5,803 nucleotides of DNA, taken from assembly GCA_003541675.1 (NCBI GenBank), contig DPMC01000202.1:1-5803 (forward strand). The letters are read 5' to 3'. This DNA comes from Acidimicrobiaceae bacterium. GTDB lineage: Bacteria > Actinomycetota > Acidimicrobiia > Acidimicrobiales > MedAcidi-G1. Below the pieces are notes generated by a model. The model worked only from the letters and a program-made list of their open reading frames with translations. It had not been told where the DNA came from and made no database searches. Within the stretch, counting starts at the first letter, position 1; each line of letters opens with the position of its first letter. Made by a program: the position numbers and the translations under genes. Below are positions 1-5,338 of the stretch, one piece after another.

Positions 1-42
1 CGGGCGCCGGCGTGGCTCGGTGACGGCTTCGAGGGGTTCTAG
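1..42 (+). CDS. C-terminal tail of an upstream gene (partial, unidentified)
   Basis: Frame 1 is open from the window edge to a TAG at 40-42 and encodes 13 residues (RAPAWLGDGFEGF). Twelve of the 13 sense codons end in G or C, which matches the codon use of the genes that follow. The other two + frames either stop at once (TGA at 21-23) or run on into the next gene out of phase. The next gene starts 17 bases after the stop, a spacing typical of an operon. Thirteen residues are too few to name a family, and the fragment could be a chance open frame. Confidence 0.4.
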   Translation, partial: RAPAWLGDGFEGF

Positions 43-59
43 GGCAATAGTTCCGGGGT

Positions 60-1274
60 ATGCCCTCCGATCATCTGGCTGACGCCCCCTTAGACGCACC
101 TTTCGACACAGGCGAAACCGATCGCCTGCTTTCCACTACCCGGGCGGTGCGGCGGCGTCTGGACCTCGAGCAGCCCGTCCCGCCCCAAGTGATCCTGGAC
201 TGCATCGACCTGGCCGAGCAGGCACCGACCGGTGGGAACCAGTCGAGTCGACGGTGGCTGGTCATTCGGGACCCTGACACGAAGGCGGCGCTAGCCGAGT
301 TGTATCGGGAAGCCGGTGGAAACTGGATCAGCGACGCCTACCAACAGGTTGAGGGAACCGGCCACCACAACGAGAAGGCCCTCCGATCGGCCGACCATCT
401 GGCCCGCAACCTCGAACACGTACCAGCAATCGTGCTGGTCACCATCCACGGCGAACATGACGGGAGCGGCCGCCCGGGACTGTTCGACTCGGTCGTCCAA
501 GCCGCATGGACCTTCTGCCTCGCGCTGCGGTCACGGGGCCTAGGCAGCGCGTGGACGACCATTCACCTCGGCGCGGCCGACCGGGTGGCCGAGCTACTAG
601 GCATTCCTGACGGCGTCACTCAGATCGTGTTGCTTCCCGTGGCGTGGACCATCGGCAACGACTTCTCACCGGCTGAGCGTCGACCAGCAAACGACATCAC
701 GTGGTTCGACCACTGGGGCCACACCATCGAGCGACACACCGGCGAGGCCCCGATACATGAAGACGGTGCCGGCGTGACCGTCGAGGTGGACATCGATGCG
801 CCTCCTTCGGCAGTGTGGCCGTACATCAGTGACATCGAGCTCCCGGCCCGATTCAGCGACGAGTTCCAGGGTGCCGAATGGATCTCCGCGGAACCCGCTG
901 TCGGCGCCACCTTTCTGGGCCGCAACCGGAACGAACGCATGGGCGACTGGGAGGTCACCTGCCATATCGTCGGCTACGAGCATGAGCGGGTGTTCGCTTG
1001 GAACTCCGTCGACCCCGACCAGCCGGCCGCCCAATGGCGGTTCGAGCTCATACCTCTGGCCGGCGCCACGCGTTTGCGGTTCGACATGGTGCTTGGCCCT
1101 GGCCCGTCGGGCCTCACGGCGCTCATCGACACCATGCCCGATAAGGAACAGAAGATCATCGCCAACCGACAACTGAGCCAGACAGCCAACATGCGTCGAT
1201 GCATCGAGGGCATCCGTGACCTCGTCAATAGTGAGCATGGCGGCAACGCTGGCGAACGGGAGACCCGCCAATGA
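60..1274 (+). CDS. Nitroreductase-SRPBCC fusion protein
   Basis: A 404-residue two-domain protein, probably cytoplasmic. Residues about 22-220 form an FMN-dependent nitroreductase domain. It shows the phosphate-contacting start TTRAVRRRLD (26-35), APTGGN (55-60), GLGSAWTTIHL (160-170) and LLGIP (179-183). Residues about 237-390 form an SRPBCC/polyketide-cyclase-like domain, beginning GVTVEVDIDAPPSAVW and containing VGATFLGRNR (281-290); this fold binds hydrophobic ligands in a cavity. Stand-alone nitroreductases are about 200-220 residues, so this is a true fusion: there is no internal stop and the linker is short and polar. The family reduces nitro groups, quinones or similar acceptors with NAD(P)H; the substrate here is unknown. 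The start is ATG at 60. It has no good Shine-Dalgarno sequence (AGGG lies 14 bases away), so it may depend on coupling to the gene ending at 42. The gene overlaps the next by ATGA. The domain calls are firm; the idea that the SRPBCC domain presents or holds the substrate is inference. Confidence 0.9.
   Translation: MPSDHLADAPLDAPFDTGETDRLLSTTRAVRRRLDLEQPVPPQVILDCIDLAEQAPTGGNQSSRRWLVIRDPDTKAALAELYREAGGNWISDAYQQVEGTGHHNEKALRSADHLARNLEHVPAIVLVTIHGEHDGSGRPGLFDSVVQAAWTFCLALRSRGLGSAWTTIHLGAADRVAELLGIPDGVTQIVLLPVAWTIGNDFSPAERRPANDITWFDHWGHTIERHTGEAPIHEDGAGVTVEVDIDAPPSAVWPYISDIELPARFSDEFQGAEWISAEPAVGATFLGRNRNERMGDWEVTCHIVGYEHERVFAWNSVDPDQPAAQWRFELIPLAGATRLRFDMVLGPGPSGLTALIDTMPDKEQKIIANRQLSQTANMRRCIEGIRDLVNSEHGGNAGERETRQ
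1258..1262 (+). promoter_or_regulatory. Ribosome binding site of the second nitroreductase
   Basis: GGGAG lies 8 bases before the ATG at 1271, inside the last codons of the fusion gene. With the ATGA overlap, it indicates that the second gene is translated from the same mRNA as the first. Confidence 0.6.
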
Positions 1275-1930
1275 CCACCCTCGGACTGTCTGTCCACGAC
1301 GTTCTGACCACCACGAGGTCGGTGCGAAAGCGCCTCGACTTCGACCGACCGGTCGACGATCAACTTCTCGAGGAATGCCTCGAGTACGCCGTGCAGGCCC
1401 CCACCGGTTCGAACCGTCAGGGTTGGCGATTCTTGGTCGTAACCGACCCTGAGAAGAAGGCTGGCCTGGGCGACCTCTACCGGAGGGGTTGGGAGCAGTA
1501 CGCCGGCATGTCCGCCAGTGCCGCGGCGTTGGCTGATGGCGAGGACTCGGAACGGGCCTCCCAACAGATGCGGGTAATGCGGTCCGCCGCCTATCTGGCA
1601 GAGAACATGCACCGGGTGCCGGCCATGGTCATCCCCTGCCTCCCCGGTCGGCTTGACCAGGCGGGCTTCGGCGCCGCCTCGTCGCTGGCTTCAATCATCC
1701 CCAGCGCCTGGAGCTTCATGTTGGGAGCTCGGGAGCGTGGCCTCGGGACGTGCTGGACGACCATTCACCTCATGTTCGAGGAGGAGGCTGCCGAACTTCT
1801 CGGAATCCCCTACCACGAGGTGAGCCAAGTGGCGCTCATCACCGTCGGCCACACTCTGGGAACCGACTTCCAGCCGGCTTCCCGTGAAGGCGGTGCAGCG
1901 GCCGTGACCTCCTGGAACAGCTGGGACTGA
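1271..1930 (+). CDS. FMN-dependent nitroreductase family protein
   Basis: A 219-residue single-domain nitroreductase of normal family length. The N-terminus LSVHDVLTTTRSVRKRLDFD (6-25) carries the arginines expected to hold the FMN phosphate. QAPTGSNRQGW (42-52), GLGTCWTTIHL (157-167) and LLGIP (176-180) follow. From memory, this signature closely resembles mycobacterial Rv3368c and relatives of M. smegmatis NfnB, which reduce nitroaromatic compounds; I could not run an alignment. It is a clear paralogue of the N-terminal domain of the preceding fusion protein, aligning from TTRxVRxRLD through WTTIHL to LLGIP. Its first base lies inside the previous gene's stop (ATGA), so the two are probably co-translated. 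Members usually act as dimers with FMN at the interface, so a mixed dimer with the fused copy is conceivable but unproven. It ends 6 bases before the stop of a convergent SRPBCC gene. Confidence 0.92.
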   Translation: MTTLGLSVHDVLTTTRSVRKRLDFDRPVDDQLLEECLEYAVQAPTGSNRQGWRFLVVTDPEKKAGLGDLYRRGWEQYAGMSASAAALADGEDSERASQQMRVMRSAAYLAENMHRVPAMVIPCLPGRLDQAGFGAASSLASIIPSAWSFMLGARERGLGTCWTTIHLMFEEEAAELLGIPYHEVSQVALITVGHTLGTDFQPASREGGAAAVTSWNSWD

Positions 1931-1940
1931 ACCCGTTCAG
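1927..1940. repeat. Small palindrome spanning two convergent stop codons
   Basis: CTGAAC-CC-GTTCAG is a perfect inverted repeat with 6-base arms. The left arm contains the TGA of the nitroreductase (1928-1930) and the right arm contains the TCA that is the stop of the minus-strand SRPBCC gene (1937-1939). As RNA it would form only about a 5-bp stem with a CCCG loop. No T-run follows on either strand, so it is at best a weak element and not a proven terminator. Confidence 0.45.
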
Positions 1941-2440
1941 ATTGCCTCAGCCGCGATGGCCAGGTTCTCCAGTGTTCGCTCCATGGTGTCCCGGTTGTGA
2001 GCGGCCCGGTCGCCCACCCCGGTGAACAACCACCCAACCCCGGCCAGGAACGGCGAGCGGTCATCCACCCATGATTCAGTGACCCGGCAACCGTTCGATG
2101 TGGGCACGATGTCGTAGGACCAGTCGCAGCCACCCAGGGAACCGATCTTCAGGCGAAACGCGAACCGTCGAGGCGGATCGCTCTCTATGACGGTCACGTT
2201 GGTCTGCCATCGACGCCACCGAATACGGTTACGACCCCGGAAGACGGCTCCCACGGTCGGACCGGTGGCGCCGTCGATCCAACGCCCACCCCGGTTTTCG
2301 GGCGACCAGCGCCCCATGCCGACCAAGTCGCTAACCAGGTCCCAGACGACATCCGGGTCCGCTGCGACGTCACGGACGACGCTCACCTCGCGACTCGGCA
2401 CCTCTTCTCGACCACTACCTGTGTCCTCTTCGACGACCAT
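1937..2440 (-). CDS. SRPBCC (START/polyketide cyclase-like) family protein
   Basis: A 167-residue soluble protein with the SRPBCC helix-grip pattern. A first strand SREVSVVRDVAADPDVVWD (16-34) leads into the helix DLVSDLVGMGRWSPENRGGR. Strands then carry VGAVFRGRNRIRWRRWQT (63-80), FAFRLKIG (93-100) and WSYDIVPTSNGCRVTESW (107-124). A long C-terminal helix follows (146-167). The family binds lipid-like or aromatic ligands in a central cavity and includes coenzyme Q-binding, cyclase and hydrolase-like members; the ligand is unknown here. It shares the VGAxFxGRNR motif with the C-terminal domain of the nitroreductase fusion at 60-1274. The frame is open further upstream, but the start is placed at the ATG at 2440: the extra residues overlap the preceding gene and do not look like a protein domain. 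A GTG at 2458 is the alternative, and neither start has a good Shine-Dalgarno sequence. The upstream membrane-protein gene stops 58 bases before the chosen start, on the same strand. Confidence 0.85.
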   Translation of the reverse strand: MVVEEDTGSGREEVPSREVSVVRDVAADPDVVWDLVSDLVGMGRWSPENRGGRWIDGATGPTVGAVFRGRNRIRWRRWQTNVTVIESDPPRRFAFRLKIGSLGGCDWSYDIVPTSNGCRVTESWVDDRSPFLAGVGWLFTGVGDRAAHNRDTMERTLENLAIAAEAI

Positions 2441-2498
2441 GTGCAGATGGTGGCCCACGACCCCGGGGCTCGCCCAGCCGGAGCAGCCCGGCGGCCGT

Positions 2499-4214
2499 TC
2501 AGTCGTCGACCGGGATGACCTCCGTAGAACCGTCGGCCGCCACCACCACAACCATGTTTCCGGCTCCGGTGCGTACCTCCTCGACCACGGACTCCGCGGC
2601 AAGGTCGACCCTGGCGGAGACGTCGAGCCGCCGGTATTGCACAACCCTGAGGCCGGACAACCCCTCGAGGGCCGCCACCAACGCTGGGGCGGGAGGTCCG
2701 ACCACGGTCACCGTGCGTGGTGAGGGGCGGCTGGACGTCGGGACAGCCCGCAGGCCGGACCGCAACACCCGGCCGTGGTAGACGGCGACACCTCCCGTTG
2801 AGCAGACGAGGGCCAGCGGTATCCGGAAGCCCTCCAGGGTCTCGGCTTCGAGGTTCCCGTCCAAGAGCGCAAACACCACCATGTAGACCATGGCCAGGAA
2901 GCTCCCCAGCACCACAAGGGCCGTGGTGCCGAAAACGGCGAATAGGTAGATTCGTCGAACGGCCGACGTCTCCTCGGCCACCGTCCCAGCGTGGGCCTTG
3001 ATCCGCTTCCAGGCCCGGTTCCAGATCGGTCCCCCAACAAGTAGTGCCGTGAGGGCGAAGGCCACCAGCTCGTCCACGTCGACGTCCCAGTCGTCGCCGG
3101 CTGGCAACACCTCGTTCAACACGATGCCAAGCAGAACAGCTACTCCGATGGTTGAGGCCACCAGACCCACACCCGACTCGAGATGGTCATAGAGGCGGGC
3201 CACCTCGTCTCGACCGTCGACCTGTCGGCGCACGGCGTGCGGGACTTCACGTCGGTGATAGGCCCACAGGGCCATACCGACCACGAGGAGTGCAGCGAAG
3301 ACCGACAGGATGTGAAAGTGCTCAACCGCCGAACCGTCACGAGACGACCCGACGAGCAGCCACGACAACATCGTGTGGAGCAGGCCTGAGGCGGCAACCA
3401 CGGTGGTTGCCAGACCACCCAGAACCCCCACAACGAGCACATAGCCATCGCGCTCCGGGCTGCGCTCGAAGACTCGGGCATGCCGCCACCAGTACCACCA
3501 CCAGGCCACTCCGAAGGCCAGCACGGGCGCCAGAGACCCCCGTAAGCCATCCCAGCTGTTTGCCCACGAGGTGTCCCCCGCATAGTCGAAGGGCAGCGGG
3601 TCGGGCATCACTCCCTCGTAGGCCCATTGGAGGAGGTGCTCGACAATCACCGCTGTGCTGACCGCCATGCCGAGAAGGGCAGCGGTGGAGGCCACTAGGT
3701 AGTGGAGGCGGCGGCGGGTGCCCGGTAGCCGCCAGTGAACGATCGAAACGGCAAGCCAGATCGGTACGGCGGCAACGGACCAGGGGCTGAACGACCAGCC
3801 GTCGAGCAACCACCCCAGGACGTTGATGGCCGAACCCACGACAATGCCGGTCGACAGGAGGTCCATAGTCGACAGGTAGAACGACCACCCGCCGGATTCC
3901 GCCTCGGTGTCCGATGTCCGGAACCGTCGGCGTAGCCAGACGGCCATGCCGACAAGTGCCGACCCGGCCACGATCACCAGACTCAGCCAGAAGGCCAGTC
4001 CTTCCGGTTCGCTCTGTCGACCGTCCTCCACCACCTGCACCAGGCGACTGAGGGCGCCAGTGGCACCAATGGCGGTGGCGACGACCAGGCCGTACAGGAA
4101 GCCGAACTCGAAAAGTCGACGAGCCATCAAACCGACGTCTACCCGACGCCCGTCGGCCCGCCTGCGGTACACGACGATGCCGAACACCAACCCGATGAGC
4201 AGAACGAACTCCAC
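2499..4214 (-). CDS. Polytopic membrane protein with DUF5671-like repeats
   Basis: A 571-residue integral membrane protein with about 12-13 predicted transmembrane helices (by eye) and a soluble C-terminal tail. After an N-terminal helix (1-16) the sequence falls into about six two-helix units, near residues 30-97, 108-165, 168-247, 252-322, 336-404 and 417-486. Several units open with an Arg-rich aromatic motif (ARRLFEF, RRRLHYL, EVARLYDHL, VRRIYLF). Each closes with an aromatic/basic motif at a membrane edge (VWLRRRFR, VHWRLPGTRRR, YWWRHAR, LWAYHRREV, IWNRAWKRIK, AVYHGRVLR). That pattern is what I recall for DUF5671 proteins, which have no known function. Residues about 500-571 form a small alpha/beta domain (TVTVVGPPAPALVAALEG, then MVVVVAADGSTEVIPVDD), probably cytoplasmic. 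The start is GTG at 4214 with GGGGAGG 4 bases upstream; the nearby ATG is out of frame. It lies 45 bases after the barrel-protein gene and 58 before the SRPBCC gene. A transporter or sensor role would be speculation. Confidence 0.85.
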   Translation of the reverse strand: MEFVLLIGLVFGIVVYRRRADGRRVDVGLMARRLFEFGFLYGLVVATAIGATGALSRLVQVVEDGRQSEPEGLAFWLSLVIVAGSALVGMAVWLRRRFRTSDTEAESGGWSFYLSTMDLLSTGIVVGSAINVLGWLLDGWSFSPWSVAAVPIWLAVSIVHWRLPGTRRRLHYLVASTAALLGMAVSTAVIVEHLLQWAYEGVMPDPLPFDYAGDTSWANSWDGLRGSLAPVLAFGVAWWWYWWRHARVFERSPERDGYVLVVGVLGGLATTVVAASGLLHTMLSWLLVGSSRDGSAVEHFHILSVFAALLVVGMALWAYHRREVPHAVRRQVDGRDEVARLYDHLESGVGLVASTIGVAVLLGIVLNEVLPAGDDWDVDVDELVAFALTALLVGGPIWNRAWKRIKAHAGTVAEETSAVRRIYLFAVFGTTALVVLGSFLAMVYMVVFALLDGNLEAETLEGFRIPLALVCSTGGVAVYHGRVLRSGLRAVPTSSRPSPRTVTVVGPPAPALVAALEGLSGLRVVQYRRLDVSARVDLAAESVVEEVRTGAGNMVVVVAADGSTEVIPVDD

Positions 4215-4218
4215 GAGA

Positions 4219-4225
4219 CCTCCCC
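4219..4225 (-). promoter_or_regulatory. Ribosome binding site of the DUF5671-like gene
   Basis: Read on the minus strand this is GGGGAGG, ending 4 bases before the GTG at 4214. It is the strongest Shine-Dalgarno match in the window and settles the GTG start. An ATG just upstream (4227) lies in another frame and would initiate a shadow reading frame. Confidence 0.65.
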
Positions 4226-4259
4226 ATGAAGCCTCGCGCAGTAGATCAGCGCGCCGGTG

Positions 4260-5027
4260 TCACTTCTCCGGAGCCGCGCCTTCCAGCCAGTCTTCGAGCT
4301 CGGCCTCCTCCCAACCATCCGGGCCGTAGATGGTCCCGGGGAGTGGCGTCATCAGCCGGGTGTCGCCGGCGGTCACATAGCTGTCGACCAGGACCCGACA
4401 GTCAAGGAGACGGTCGTCGGGATCCCCATCGTCGAGGCCGCGAGCGGAATCCATGCTGCGACGCATCCCTACCCAGTCGTCGACAGTGGTGGCCCACACC
4501 ATGACCACTTCCGTGGAGTTGGTGGTCACCTCCCAGAGCCCGGTGGCCACTACCCCATGGTCGGCGAACACGGGGACCCGACACTCAACCACCTCAGCCA
4601 GGAACTCCACTTGGGTCCCCGGTCGAACCGTGAATACCTCGTTGACGAACAACGACCCCCTGATGCCCCGCTCGGCGATCTCCTCTGTGGTTGGGGACCC
4701 GGGCACCCCAGCACATACCCGGTCGTACCCTCCGGTCCTCCACCGGGATGCCTCGTCCCACCAATCGCCGTAGAAGGCGCTACGGCGCTTCAGGTTGAGC
4801 CGGTCGAGGTTTCGCCGCCATCCCTCCCAGCCATCCGCACCGCAGTCCCAGATATTCACCACCTGGGGCCAGCGTCCACCGCCGAAGCCAAGAACAAAGA
4901 AAGAGCCCTGAAGGGTGGTCATGCCCGGCATCCGGTTCGTCGGCTCACCCCGGACGTGTTCCATGTAGGCGTACTGACCCTGACCGACAATGTCGATGGT
5001 CTCGTGAACGAATACCGATCGGGGCAC
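4260..5027 (-). CDS. Tandem alpha/beta-barrel protein (NIPSNAP/EthD-like), function unknown
   Basis: A 255-residue soluble protein, with no signal peptide or membrane segment. It contains two related halves. Residues 5-76 run from VFVHETIDIVGQGQYAYMEH to VVNIWDCGADGWEGWRRNLD. Residues 127-193 run from LFVNEVFTVRPGTQVEFLAE to VVMVWATTVDDWVGMRRSMD. Each has the order strand, helix, GxxxxG(L)-type turn, strand ending in (I/V)W, then an acidic-Trp helix. This fits ferredoxin-like dimeric alpha/beta-barrel families such as NIPSNAP or EthD, here fused so that one chain could form the barrel that two subunits normally make. I recall similar hypothetical proteins with the VHETIDI start but no function. 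The start is GTG at 5027 with GAAGA 8 bases upstream. The frame is open to a GTG at 5114, but those extra residues lie before the first strand and have no Shine-Dalgarno sequence. The gene lies 144 bases after a tRNA and 45 before the membrane-protein gene. Confidence 0.75.
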   Translation of the reverse strand: MPRSVFVHETIDIVGQGQYAYMEHVRGEPTNRMPGMTTLQGSFFVLGFGGGRWPQVVNIWDCGADGWEGWRRNLDRLNLKRRSAFYGDWWDEASRWRTGGYDRVCAGVPGSPTTEEIAERGIRGSLFVNEVFTVRPGTQVEFLAEVVECRVPVFADHGVVATGLWEVTTNSTEVVMVWATTVDDWVGMRRSMDSARGLDDGDPDDRLLDCRVLVDSYVTAGDTRLMTPLPGTIYGPDGWEEAELEDWLEGAAPEK

Positions 5028-5171
5028 ACCGCCATTCTTCACCGACCAGGGGCACGCACGCCAACCACACTGCTGTTGTGCCGAAGACGGCCAGTCCCTG
5101 GGGCTGGATAACACCTGGCAGGAGCCGGTCTGCTTTCCCCAACCAACCCCTGCACAGGTGATCGAACCTCG
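5028..5171 (-). other. Spacer between the tRNA and the barrel-protein gene
   Basis: These 144 bases probably hold the leader of the minus-strand cluster. Bases 5028-5114 are open in the frame of the barrel gene, so an N-terminal extension cannot be fully excluded. I looked for paired -35/-10 boxes on the minus strand and found only an isolated TATCCA-like hexamer (5101-5106) without a matching -35. I found no hairpin with a T-run after the tRNA. Confidence 0.4.
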
Positions 5172-5244
5172 TGGGCCGGGCGGGGATCGAACCCACGACC
5201 GAGCGATTATGAGTCGCCTGCTCTAACCACTGAGCTACCGGCCC
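5172..5244 (-). tRNA. tRNA with CAT anticodon (Ile2 or elongator Met)
   Basis: A complete 73-base cloverleaf reads on the minus strand. The acceptor stem GGGCCGG/CCGGCCC pairs perfectly. The D arm is GCTC-AGTGGTTA-GAGC and the anticodon stem is GGCGA/TCGCT (one G-T pair). The loop CTCATAA gives anticodon CAT with A37. The T arm is GTGGG-TTCGATC-CCCGC, followed by discriminator A. CCA is not encoded (the next bases are CGAGG). CAT is used by initiator Met, elongator Met and the Ile tRNA whose C34 becomes lysidine by TilS. The intact first pair (G1-C72) and the lack of a GGG/CCC anticodon stem argue against initiator. From memory, the D-arm-to-anticodon segment is almost identical to the E. coli minor tRNA-Ile (ileX), which favours Ile2, but actinobacterial elongator Met tRNAs share part of it. 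Identity is therefore left open; the tRNA call itself is firm. Confidence 0.95.
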
Positions 5245-5338
5245 GCCCGCAGTCTGGCAGGAGACGCCAGCGGCACCTCGGCACCGGGCATCCATCCGGT
5301 ACCTTGGCGATGATCCGACGGCCACCGATGGAGCGACC
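5245..5338. promoter_or_regulatory. Divergent intergenic region between tRNA and glycosyltransferase
   Basis: These 94 bases separate two genes reading outwards, so they should carry both promoters. No convincing -35/-10 pair is visible; TTGGCG at 5304-5309 would pair only with a poor -10 that overlaps the ribosome binding site. The region has a short hairpin, CTGGC (5254-5258) with GCCAG (5266-5270), and a 7-base direct repeat, CGGCACC, at 5271-5277 and 5279-5285. Neither can be assigned a role. Confidence 0.4.
5330..5333 (+). promoter_or_regulatory. Ribosome binding site of the glycosyltransferase gene
   Basis: GGAG lies 5 bases before the GTG at 5339. It is the main reason for choosing that start over in-frame GTGs at 5435 and 5465, which would remove most of the acidic N-terminal leader. 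Confidence 0.5.

Noticed and set aside
666..1271. A 201-codon minus-strand open frame opposite the nitroreductase-SRPBCC fusion gene
   Set aside because: It lies wholly antisense to a gene with clear domain motifs, its translation shows no recognisable pattern, and long antisense frames are expected at this GC content.
2441..2644. An N-terminal extension of the SRPBCC protein by up to 68 residues
   Set aside because: The extension overlaps the end of the membrane-protein gene in another frame and reads as Pro/Ser/Arg-rich noise. The first SRPBCC strand begins after the ATG at 2440.
3337..4227. A 296-codon minus-strand frame starting with an ATG just before the membrane-protein GTG
   Set aside because: It is a shifted frame of the DUF5671-like gene. 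The product is Arg/Gly/Pro-rich without membrane helices, and the strong ribosome binding site lies inside it and fits the GTG.
5101..5106. A TATCCA-like -10 box for the minus-strand cluster
   Set aside because: No -35-like hexamer lies 16-18 bases upstream, and a single hexamer is expected by chance.
4257..5111. A 284-codon plus-strand open frame almost exactly opposite the barrel-protein gene
   Set aside because: Its translation is Pro/His-rich without domain patterns, whereas the minus-strand product has an internal duplication with matching motifs.
5172..5244. The tRNA gene as an integration site of a mobile element
   Set aside because: No integrase, no direct repeat of the tRNA 3' end and no change in base composition were seen in the window.
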